Below, piece after piece: positions 28,001 through 35,598 of a DNA stretch of 58,927 nucleotides (the first letter of the stretch is position 1; each line of letters begins with the position of its first letter). A program made the translations under genes and the position numbers. This stretch comes from Legionellales bacterium (GTDB taxonomy: Bacteria > Pseudomonadota > Gammaproteobacteria > Legionellales > Legionellaceae), in NCBI GenBank assembly GCA_026399195.1, contig JAPLRK010000066.1, positions 1 through 58,927 of the forward strand. The letters are read 5' to 3'. A model generated the notes under the pieces. That model saw nothing but the letters and a program-made list of their open reading frames with translations. It made no database searches and was not told the origin of the DNA.

Positions 28001-31000
28001 AAGTCTGTTCTTCCACGAAGAGCTTCAAGCGATGGGATCCCCATGTCTTTAAGCTTCATTTGGATTTCTGCGGCCAAGTTAACGATGAAACGCTCGACAT
28101 TGATTTGTTGACCTTTAAATAAATGTCCATCCATGGTCACACCCGGTTGGCAGCTTTTATTGCAGGTACGCAGCATTCGGCAGCCAAGTAACATTAGGGC
28201 GTATGATCCAAACTCAAACCTTTGAGCCCCTAACGCAGCGAGCAGAAGGATGTCATCGGCAGTTTTGATGCCGCCACTCACACAAAGCGTCACCAACTCT
28301 CGAAGTCCTGCCATTCGTAGGGCTCTATCGGCTTCAGCTAATCCAAATTCAGAAGGTGAGCCCGCAAATTTCAAGCTGCCCTGCTCAGCGGCTCCTGTGC
28401 CGCCAGAGTTCCCAGCGATATTGATGGTAGAGACACCTAATTTGGCAAGTCCAATCGCAACAGAACCAATTCCTTCTTTGGAGACGATTTTTACACATAA
28501 TGTGATGCAAGGATCAACTCGCAGAATAGCATGTCGAAATTCATCAAATTCTTCTATTGATTGTAATGTATACTGATTAGGTGGGCTTGTTTGCTCAACA
28601 CCAGCTAATCCCCCACGTAAGGCTGCGAAGCTAACAGTGACTTTTTCTGCAGGCAGTTTTCCTCCTTGACCAGGTTTTGCACCTTGACCCACTTTGATTT
28701 CTAGCTCTAACCCAAGCTCCCCATATTCGTTATAAATCCCTGCGCGCAGTTGCTCTGCACTAAAAGCAAATCTTCCAGAAGCGGCTTGACTGATCCCTGA
28801 CGTCTTGAGTGGATCGTCCATATCTTGAGACCTTTGACCACCTTCACCAGATCCTGATTTAGAGTGAACCGCATTCATGCCGGCGGTTAGGGTTTCATGA
28901 GCACCTAGCTGGTCTGGATTGTCTTCAGGGCTTACCGTTAAAGCCCCGCGACTCATGCCGCCGGTGCAAACCTTTTTACGGATTGAAAGCTGGCTCTCTA
29001 AGTCTGTCGAAGGGGTCACTGGCGAGGAAGGTTTCTTAAAAGCAAGATAATCTCTAAGCGATGTTGGGTGCGCTCGTTTGTATTCATCCAACGTTCGAGA
29101 CATTTTTAGAAATTCTTTTGAGGGTTTGAAGCGCTCTAGATAGGTGACAGGGTATAGCCCAACAGGGGTGCCATAATTTTTTTCTCTGGGATCTAAAAAT
29201 CCCGCCGATGGTGTGAATCGAGAGTGATCACTCACAAAGCCAGGAATTCCTTGTCGTGCTAGCATCTGATCTAATTGGAATGACTTCGCCAATACGTCCT
29301 CAGCCTGCATCCAAGATGCTGTGGCATTGACCACCTCCGGTCCGAAACCGTGCTTCACGCCCCCATGTTCCGGCATGAAGAAGCCTGAACGCGGCAATCT
29401 CGTAAAGTCATGCATGGGATCATAAGCATCGGCATGACGCTTGAAGAGATCAAGAGCGATGTCTCCCAGATGATAACCGCCTAGTGGGGAGGACATCCCC
29501 GAGAATATATTGCCAAGGGAAAGCTCGTCGGGAGGCGCTTTTGGATCCACCTGAAAATCAAGGCCTAGTACGGATAAAAACCGACCGTTGATATAATTAT
29601 TGACGTCGGTTAATCCTAAGATGCCCATACTTTTCAACAAGCCTTTTTTTAAGGCACTACAATAGTTTGCTAGTTTGAGAGGAGCGCTTTCTTCGTAGAG
29701 GGACTTTAATTTTTCATATGAGCCTCGAGGATAAACCGCTTGGGCGCCTAATGCTAATAAAGTAGCCAATTGATGGGGACTCACCGCTTGGAGGGTATCT
29801 ACGAGAATAGAAACTTCTCGGGTGAGATGATTGACTTCAAGATATTGTCGAACAGCGGCAATGGCTAGCACATCAGGAATTGAGGCCTTGTCTTGAGAGA
29901 TGTGTCTATCACTTAAAATCAGACAATTGATTTCTTTTCCCTGAACGGCTAAACGCACATCATTCAGCACTTGTTGCAACGCTCGTTGAAGCATTTCACG
30001 TGCCATCGTGCTAGAGAGTTCTCCAGCTGAGGGTGCTGGAAAGCAGATATGGATGACACAGGACTTGAGTGTTTCATGATGCTCAATCGCATGAAATACT
30101 TCGGGCTGTAATATGGGCGTTTCTAATTCTATCTGTTTTGCTTTTGGCGATACTGCCTGGGGAATAGGACCAATCCATGTGGACATGACAAATTCTAGGA
30201 CTTCTCGAAGGTAGTCTCTGGAAGGCGCGGATACTTGAACCCATTCTTCTCCCATAAAGTGCGACATATGGGATGGCATTTCCTTTGAAAAAAGAGGGTT
30301 GGTATCATTACCCATAGCGGCGACGAGTTCTTCGCCGGACTCAGCCATGGGACGTAGGCATTGAGTGACGGCTTCAGAATCCCAGCCTGATGCAAACAGT
30401 TTTCGCTGTAATTTATCATGTGGAATGGGTGCCACGAGGGGTTGCAGCACATGGGTCGTTAAGGGTAGCGTGGTTTCTTTTTGACGTCTTTGAAAATAAT
30501 CAGGGCTTACTTGGTGATAACGAGCCGAAATTTTAGACAGAATTTGGTGGGTATTCAAAATGTCACCCTCTGGCGTGACCAAGAGCATGTCTCCTGAGGC
30601 CAAATGCCCTTTTTGAATGATCTTCCCGCCGGGAGGTGCTAGCAAATAACTATCGGATGCCGCATGCAATTCACGAACTCCAAAAGCATCTTCATTAATA
30701 CAAATATGAGCAGGACGTAAGCCACCCTCGTCTAATTTAGCGATGATATGGTTGTCAGCTATTGCCACACCAAACGCAGGGCCATTATGTGGGGTGCGTA
30801 ACCGTCGAAAATAATTGAGCATGGCGCGAACTTCGGCAGAGTATTTTGGTGAAGAAGGAGGTGGCATCAAGCGAACAAATGTTTCATATAGCGAAGCCCC
30901 TTGCATCTGTCTTTGAAGAAAGAGATCCAGATCGAATTGAATCGAGTCGGATTGGGTTCGAGTGGACGCAGGGACTTGAAGTCCATGTGCTGCCAGCTGT

Positions 31001-31857
31001 TGCTGCAATTCTCTAAAGTTTCTCGGTGCTGAATTAAGCTCTCCATTGTGTGCCCAGTAATAGGGGCAGGGCTGAACATTTGGCCATAATGTGGCCGTGT
31101 TAGTTGAAAATCGACCATGTAGTAAGGCGAAAATGGTTTCTTGTAGAGGATTTTTGAGATCACCATAAAAAGCACCTAATAATTGGGTGGGGATGGTCCC
31201 TTTGTAGACAATAGATTGTGAGGATTGAGAGACAATATCCGTTTGTTTAGACTCAGTGATAATCCTGAAAGCTACTTTTTCTAGCGCATGCTCCAAGGCG
31301 ACCTCGTCACTTATCGGTTTGAATAATGCTTGGCGCATCCCAGGGATATTATCACGAGCCGTGTTTGATAAAACCTCAGGATGTATCGCATGTTCAAGAT
31401 TTCGCCATCCAAGCACACTCAGCCCTTCAGCTTTTGCGCATTGTTCAATGAGGCTTTGCTCCTGAAGAATGTCTCGTGCGTTTTTCGGTAAAAAGTATTG
31501 GCCAATCCCAAAGCCACCTTCCTTGAGCGTGACGTTGGACAAGGACTCTCCAATGGGTGAAATGAACTCACCCTGTTTGACTTTTTCAGAATAAAAACGA
31601 GTCGACAACGAGATTCGTATGCCTGCGCCATCATGAATTTTGTGAACAGGATTATATCCCGTGCGGTATTCAAAATTACCAAGGACTTCCAAACCTTGTT
31701 GAACCATCGCATGCGTAGGCTTCGGGCGAATGATTTCTCCATTCACAACCGTTGGCAGCCGGACCATCACTGAAACGCCACAGGCAGAGCGATCTCGAGC
31801 TTCTGAAAACATTCTATTTTTAACAGAGGCCGCAAGACTTGATAATTTATAAGGCAT
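25018..31857 (-). CDS. Glutamate synthase, large and small subunits fused in one chain
   Basis: Converts glutamine plus 2-oxoglutarate to two glutamates using NAD(P)H. From the ATG at 31857 (GGAG 7 nt upstream) it is 2279 residues. Class II amidotransferase about 1-430, nucleophile Cys26 after a 25-residue propeptide (S-A-C-G-V); central domain about 430-900; FMN/glutamate-synthase domain about 1000-1290 with G-A-K-P-G-x-G-G-x-L-P, S-G-G-T-G-A and the cluster Cys set; GXGXG domain about 1330-1600 (G-Q-S-F-A-F). A GltD-like part starts near 1690, with two Cys clusters (including A-A-C-P-A-P-C-Q-D-A-C) and two nucleotide folds, V-G-S-G-P-A-A and I-G-G-G-D-T-A. The [3Fe-4S] spacing is C-x5-C-x3-C where I expect C-x5-C-x4-C. 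In most gammaproteobacteria gltB and gltD are separate; a fused order is typical of eukaryotic NADH-GOGAT. Confidence 0.9.
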   Translation of the reverse strand: MPYKLSSLAASVKNRMFSEARDRSACGVSVMVRLPTVVNGEIIRPKPTHAMVQQGLEVLGNFEYRTGYNPVHKIHDGAGIRISLSTRFYSEKVKQGEFISPIGESLSNVTLKEGGFGIGQYFLPKNARDILQEQSLIEQCAKAEGLSVLGWRNLEHAIHPEVLSNTARDNIPGMRQALFKPISDEVALEHALEKVAFRIITESKQTDIVSQSSQSIVYKGTIPTQLLGAFYGDLKNPLQETIFALLHGRFSTNTATLWPNVQPCPYYWAHNGELNSAPRNFRELQQQLAAHGLQVPASTRTQSDSIQFDLDLFLQRQMQGASLYETFVRLMPPPSSPKYSAEVRAMLNYFRRLRTPHNGPAFGVAIADNHIIAKLDEGGLRPAHICINEDAFGVRELHAASDSYLLAPPGGKIIQKGHLASGDMLLVTPEGDILNTHQILSKISARYHQVSPDYFQRRQKETTLPLTTHVLQPLVAPIPHDKLQRKLFASGWDSEAVTQCLRPMAESGEELVAAMGNDTNPLFSKEMPSHMSHFMGEEWVQVSAPSRDYLREVLEFVMSTWIGPIPQAVSPKAKQIELETPILQPEVFHAIEHHETLKSCVIHICFPAPSAGELSSTMAREMLQRALQQVLNDVRLAVQGKEINCLILSDRHISQDKASIPDVLAIAAVRQYLEVNHLTREVSILVDTLQAVSPHQLATLLALGAQAVYPRGSYEKLKSLYEESAPLKLANYCSALKKGLLKSMGILGLTDVNNYINGRFLSVLGLDFQVDPKAPPDELSLGNIFSGMSSPLGGYHLGDIALDLFKRHADAYDPMHDFTRLPRSGFFMPEHGGVKHGFGPEVVNATASWMQAEDVLAKSFQLDQMLARQGIPGFVSDHSRFTPSAGFLDPREKNYGTPVGLYPVTYLERFKPSKEFLKMSRTLDEYKRAHPTSLRDYLAFKKPSSPVTPSTDLESQLSIRKKVCTGGMSRGALTVSPEDNPDQLGAHETLTAGMNAVHSKSGSGEGGQRSQDMDDPLKTSGISQAASGRFAFSAEQLRAGIYNEYGELGLELEIKVGQGAKPGQGGKLPAEKVTVSFAALRGGLAGVEQTSPPNQYTLQSIEEFDEFRHAILRVDPCITLCVKIVSKEGIGSVAIGLAKLGVSTINIAGNSGGTGAAEQGSLKFAGSPSEFGLAEADRALRMAGLRELVTLCVSGGIKTADDILLLAALGAQRFEFGSYALMLLGCRMLRTCNKSCQPGVTMDGHLFKGQQINVERFIVNLAAEIQMKLKDMGIPSLEALRGRTDLLEVISPEINARYQFSAILDRSGLPDKPSAELLQGARDHWALALIHPKEDALVQKIKTFFHANPSGVYVSEPLDLNIQDRSFGASVAGTFVKHLKAHPEAQIILNTTGIGGQSFAFVMPERMAIHHTGSVQDGCGQSLSGELVLKTPFAPDYKAHEHILVGNIALYGARGKAYINGRAANRFCPVGQGVEAVVEGTLDRACQMNLSSTVLIAGPTGENLCAGASGGIVFVYTKGSPLNPSDSVRMAPTKERLPYMTAIENMLRDHVKKTGSEIGTTLLSEGLNPDDFQVVIPKTLDKIKTFQGIVDIIKTYQLRKVPLTAGMQVWFDQKVISLLAKQPPCSSHELDQLRLVLAPAKSRVLSPSVHEQLSTFQKSGSQRTLAQKIAAKPVPKITQVQPVEVRLSHVTGILDVILRHALTEITDYVEKLSHDAEGCSGCRSQSCAGGEGVNTGCPSGKAVHTINNRLKRIGPVIDGRLTPKQWSALRQAFDVQVEASPFIAYTGAACPAPCQDACTEGMEAVHIKDIEYWLFQVGRALGWFDGSKIWKDEEVALIFGDPAGLRAYEDAIRRFKPPFRSFPIKTDKELIIVGSGPAAMQLAFHALKEGVHVRMYEASDKPGGLLANGIPAHKFDKIYLDEDFDRLKAMGLELHLNSEVSFDGLLYKARGVTIASTENEHQSIALCVGAGSPKELPHAVTESLPSAARHKIIQASDFLAIANDLAILFKKHPGITEAEREETITSRFGHMDPRGKKIVVIGGGDTAQDVVRWLARYFNQARGEDSGLDLLIRGYQPSTRAVMDGFPHPSRALTSENKLRMEELEYVQGKANQLIEAQKITVMPNGKLSLELKEGRFKYHEEINSLSLKAIQLYADLPRDMRPLDPKRTVTRHLEEIDLIICALGFQGKESIPLMRAIQSVSPPRTYDAGDVTGTEAQIIVGAQAGATKTWRGQMRGDMSLGSKPISAWAGLRLFQAVDSRPPELGKGVVSTGVSMPSM

Positions 31858-31923
31858 GTACAATCTCCATATTTTAAAGGAGGTCTATCGTACAGATTTC
31901 AACAAGGTTTTGCGATATTGATT

Positions 31924-31953
31924 TTGAAATTTCTTTAGTATATTCACTAAGAT
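31924..31953 (+). promoter_or_regulatory. Sigma-70-like promoter in front of the dsbD remnant
   Basis: TTGAAA (31924-31929), 18-nt spacer, TAAGAT (31948-31953), 12 nt before the first ATG of the broken dsbD and divergent from glutamate synthase. Spacing is acceptable; the match to consensus is moderate. Confidence 0.35.
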
Positions 31954-31964
31954 AACTTAAATAT

Positions 31965-33068
31965 ATGTTTGCATTTGAAGCAGTTCACGTTACATTACAG
32001 GTTATGAAACAATGTCGATATCTCATGCTTTTGTTGATCATGGCCAGTGTTTGTCTGATGCCACTGAAATCTTTCATGGGTTTTAAACAGCAAAAATCAA
32101 CTCCAGTAACGATGCAAAGCCGGGGAACCCCTTGTTCGAGCCAGCTTTCACTGAATGCAACATGCTCATAGTGGCAAGCGCGCGCTGCACCTGTCGTTAA
32201 GTTATGTTTTGGGGATGGCCTTTACTTACGCTATTGCAGGAATGTTGGCAGCGTATTTTGGGAGTACCGTTCAAACCCTTATGCAACAGCCTGTCATTAT
32301 AGCGTTGTTCAGTGGTCTCTTTGTTTTGATGGGATTTTGGCTATTGGGGATTTTTGAGATGCGTATGCCTTCCTTTTTGAAACCGCTCCAGTCCAAATCT
32401 CACCAATGCGGTATCCTATCTGCAGGGGTTATGGGTTCACTGTCGACGCTGGTGGTTTCTCCTTTGCTATGGCTATCTGGATGCTGGGTCGTTTGTTACC
32501 CAGCTTTTGGCTATCTCTTCTTTGGGCGGCTTTCCTAGTTTTAAGTGCCTTTATTTTTGGGATATGGCGCCATGAAGTGCATTTTTTTGGTCGAGTGCTT
32601 CAGGGGTTTGCTGTATGCTCACTGATGTCCGCGGGTGCATTGGCCTATAAGAACATTTGGCTTGAAACAAAAATCACAACACCTGCTGTTGTATCGGCTT
32701 CGTTTGAACCAGCCAATTCAGTGGATATCATCAAAACGCAGCTCGCACGGGCAAAAGAGCACCATCAACCGGTCTTTATTGAGTTTTTTGCGACATGGTG
32801 CAGTGACTGTCAAGCGATGGATAGCCATGTATTCAATCAACCTGAAGTAGTAAAGGCTATGAATGGGGCTGTTAATCTTCGCGTCAATCTCAGTGACAAA
32901 AACGAATCGGTAGCCGCCATTAAAAAAACGTTTGGAATCTATGGTATCCCTACCATGGTTTTTTATAATGCGGATGGACAGAAACTTGAAACCTTGGGAT
33001 CTGTCGGCCAAATCAGTAAAAATCAAATGTTAAGTTTATTGGATAAGTTCAAAACGCTTCAAGGATAA
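31965..33068 (+). pseudogene. dsbD: Broken thiol:disulfide interchange protein DsbD
   Basis: DsbD moves electrons from cytoplasmic thioredoxin to the periplasm. Three frame segments are needed to read it. The first (31965-32171) carries only a signal-like N terminus. The second (32155 to about 32460) holds the membrane-domain signature L-S-L-S-Y-V-L-G-M-A-F-T-Y-A-I-A-G and G-I-F-E-M-R-M-P-S. The third (to 33068) has the last helices and an intact thioredoxin-like domain with W-C-S-D-C. The N-terminal periplasmic domain is gone, the segment with the first membrane Cys is degenerate, and the part after S-T-L-V-V-S-P is deleted and shifted. The last segment (about 32406-33068) is open and could still give a tethered thioredoxin. 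Confidence 0.78.
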
Positions 33069-33072
33069 GGTT

Positions 33073-33113
33073 CAACTTGGATCAGATGGGCGCACCCTCT
33101 CTGATCCAAGTTG
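33073..33113. terminator. 14-bp perfect stem-loop after the dsbD remnant
   Basis: Arms 33073-33086 and 33100-33113 (CAACTTGGATCAGA and its exact reverse complement) with a 13-nt loop. It is just past the dsbD stop. No strong T run follows, so it may be an attenuating or 3'-end-protecting hairpin rather than a full intrinsic terminator. Confidence 0.6.
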
Positions 33114-33170
33114 TCTAAATATAGCAAAAGTGTATAGATGATCCATCTCGGGTCATTGGGGTGGTGAAAG

Positions 33171-33686
33171 GTGCAGAACAAGCTCTTTTTTATACTTTTT
33201 TTCAGTAGCTATGTAGCTCATTCATCCCTTGGAGCAGGGGATATAGTGAGTGTTGGTATGCCACTTTCAGGCGCCGCTGCCTCCTTATTCCTGAAAGATT
33301 ATCAAGGCGTTTTACAACTGGCTCTGGCAACAGGGGTTGTTCAAGGGACCACTGAGGTGTTAAAACAGGTGGTTAATGAACGACGCCCTAATGGCCATTG
33401 TTGTTCTTCTTTTCCCTCAGGCCACACCTCTTTAGCATTTACTGGGGCCTCCTTTGTTCATTTCAGATATGGGTTTAAATACAGCATTCCGCTATATATT
33501 GGCTCTATGTACGTTGCTTATAATAGAGTTCAAATCAAGGCGCATCATATATACGACGTTGCCTTTGGCGCAGGCCTTGCTGTCGCTGGAACTTATTTAT
33601 CAACTACAAAATATAAATTGGATGGAGTATCCATTGCGGTGAGCGGTGGTTATGCAGGGATTATTTATCGAAAAGTCTTTGATTAA
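33171..33686 (+). CDS. PAP2-family phosphatase
   Basis: Membrane-associated phosphatidic-acid-phosphatase type 2 fold, which removes phosphate from lipid or polyprenyl phosphates. 171 residues with an export signal or first helix (1-22) and further hydrophobic segments. The three motifs are present: K-Q-V-V-N-E-R-R-P, S-F-P-S-G-H-T-S, and R-V-Q-I-K-A-H-H-I-Y-D (Arg, His and Asp in place). GTG start. It is smaller than many relatives but complete in motifs. Substrate cannot be told from sequence; undecaprenyl or lipid A phosphates are common in the family. Confidence 0.85.
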   Translation: MQNKLFFILFFSSYVAHSSLGAGDIVSVGMPLSGAAASLFLKDYQGVLQLALATGVVQGTTEVLKQVVNERRPNGHCCSSFPSGHTSLAFTGASFVHFRYGFKYSIPLYIGSMYVAYNRVQIKAHHIYDVAFGAGLAVAGTYLSTTKYKLDGVSIAVSGGYAGIIYRKVFD

Positions 33687-33711
33687 GGCGCTAACCTAAA
33701 AGGATTTAGAT

Positions 33712-34183
33712 CTGAAAACATACCATTTATCTAGGGTAGACCTGACTTGTTTGGTCCTAAGTACCTTGATAACCTCGGCTTGGGCTGCTGATCATCCTGA
33801 ACCGAAAAAAGTCGCACTACCATTCGATGCTTATCACCGGGAAGGTTGGCCTACAACACCTCAGACGACGCCACCCATGCCATTTACGGAATGGCCCTAT
33901 GGTGCCACTTCATCCCTGGGTGTCAGTACCCCAAATGCTGTAGATAGTCCTCTGATGCTAGGTATCGCCCATACGAAAGCAGGGGAGTGATTACAAGAGA
34001 GAAACATTCAACTTTATGGTTGGCTCCCAATATTGGTTTTCTCCACAGATAGAGGTGCGCCCAGAGATTGGTTATTATTATGCGCTGGATAACAACGCGT
34101 TCAATGGGGATGCAAATGCTCAAATTGCACCAGATAAACACTATACTTTATTAGGGGCGATCGACATGATTGTGCATTTTTGA
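33712..34183 (+). pseudogene. Remnant of an outer-membrane porin with a large internal deletion
   Basis: Two ends of one gene are joined. The first part (to 33990) has a signal peptide ending S-A-W-A-A and the proline-rich mature start with P-F-D-A-Y and E-W-P-Y-G. The second part, in another frame, reads S-Q-Y-W-F-S-P-Q-I-E-V-R-P-E-I, then A-L-D-N-N-A-F-N-G-D and ends L-L-G-A-I-D-M-I-V-H-F-stop at 34181-34183, the typical final strands of BBP2/OmpL-like porins. The central barrel, several hundred residues in that family, is missing. AAAAGGA at 33698-33704 is followed by CTG-AAA-ACA at 33712, which looks like an ATG start that has decayed. Confidence 0.72.
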
Positions 34184-34191
34184 AAGAAAGT

Positions 34192-35580
34192 TCAACAGGC
34201 CTTAGGTGGTTCGTTTTTTTTCGACATCAACCAGGGGACCATCACAAAAATGATTAAGCCTGAGATAAGAAAAGCTTGAAAAAAGAGGGGGTGTTGGATG
34301 GGAATTTGTGAGGGGGGAACAAAACCGATAAGAATGGTGGCTAAACAACAGATAAGGCCAATGCTCGCCACGATCCACATGCCCAGTTTTCCTCCAGGAA
34401 CGCGATAAGCTCTAGGTTGATTGGGTTGGCTATATCGAAGCTTGATCGCCGCAGAAAACATAAAGACATACACCATCAAAGCCATCTGGGCACACATCGC
34501 ACTTAAAATCCAATAGGCGGCATTGATGCTATCAAAAAGGACAAAAACACTGCTCAATAGTGTAAAAATTAAGGCCTGTGTGATGAGAATTTTAACAGGC
34601 GCCCCATGTCGGTTGACTGTTGCAAAGGCTGCTGGGATGCAACCATCCCTTGCCGCCACTAACAGCCCTTTGGTAGGGCCAATAATCCAAGCCGAAACCC
34701 CACTGAGTCCTCCAACGACAATGCAAATTGCGGTAATTGGCGTCATCCAGGACATATGGTAGGCGTTAAAAAAAATGGCGTAGGCATCAATTAACCCGGA
34801 AACAACACTCAGCTGACGCTCGGGAACTACCAGCACAATCGCCAATGATCCTAAGACTAACGTACCAAAAATAAGGCAAGTGGAGTAGAGGAGGGCGCGT
34901 GGGTAATCGCGTTGAGGATTTTTCACCTCCTCGGCATGCACAGCAGACATCTCCATTCCTAGTAATCCAAATAAAACCGCAGAAAATAGAGATAAATTGC
35001 CAAATGAGCTGAAATCTGGCCACCAGGTAGAGGGATAACCCACCTCGAGGGGACGACCTTGAACCATCCAAACCACACCTAAAATAATAATCCCAATCAT
35101 GGGTACAAGGGTGCCCACGGATGCTCCAATGATGCTGACGATGCTTGAAATTTTCATTCCAAAACAATTTAATAGGGTGAATAACCAAAACAAGCTAACA
35201 ATAGAGGCCAATAAGTATAATTTATCAGTGGCCAATTCAGGCGAAAAAAGATAGGCAATGGTTGCTGATATAAAGGCAAGAATCGTTGGATACCAGACCA
35301 CATTATAAATCCACTGCAACCAAATAGTGATGAAAGCCGCACGTCGTCCAAAGGCCTCTCGGACCCAAATGTAAATCCCACCCGTATTAGGATAAGCAGT
35401 GGCTAATTCAGCTGCCACCAAAGCCACAGGAATAAAAAAGGCAAAAGCTGCAAGTAGATAATAAGAAACAAGCGTAGGGCCTAATTTTGCCGTGATGGGC
35501 AAGGTTCGCAAACTATCCACGGCAATCACATTGATCATGACCAATGAAAAAACGCTCAGTACTTTTTTAGATTGAGGCAC
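34192..35580 (-). CDS. APC-family amino-acid antiporter (GadC/YjeM-like)
   Basis: 462 residues with about twelve hydrophobic helices. The N terminus has the APC-family pattern: S-V-F-S-L-V-M-I-N-V-I-A-V-D-S-L-R, and A-A-E-L-A-T-A-Y-P-N-T-G-G-I-Y-I-W-V in helix 2. Helix 6 region G-M-E-M-S-A-V-H-A-E-E is like GadC-type antiporters, which exchange amino acids for amines or relatives. Substrate not determinable; glutamate/GABA or another amino acid is plausible. GTG start with AAGGA 6 nt upstream. It lies 18 nt after the acnA stop on the same strand, so the two probably share a transcript. Confidence 0.85.
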   Translation of the reverse strand: MPQSKKVLSVFSLVMINVIAVDSLRTLPITAKLGPTLVSYYLLAAFAFFIPVALVAAELATAYPNTGGIYIWVREAFGRRAAFITIWLQWIYNVVWYPTILAFISATIAYLFSPELATDKLYLLASIVSLFWLFTLLNCFGMKISSIVSIIGASVGTLVPMIGIIILGVVWMVQGRPLEVGYPSTWWPDFSSFGNLSLFSAVLFGLLGMEMSAVHAEEVKNPQRDYPRALLYSTCLIFGTLVLGSLAIVLVVPERQLSVVSGLIDAYAIFFNAYHMSWMTPITAICIVVGGLSGVSAWIIGPTKGLLVAARDGCIPAAFATVNRHGAPVKILITQALIFTLLSSVFVLFDSINAAYWILSAMCAQMALMVYVFMFSAAIKLRYSQPNQPRAYRVPGGKLGMWIVASIGLICCLATILIGFVPPSQIPIQHPLFFQAFLISGLIIFVMVPWLMSKKNEPPKAC

Positions 35581-35598
35581 TCTAGATCCTTAAATGTG

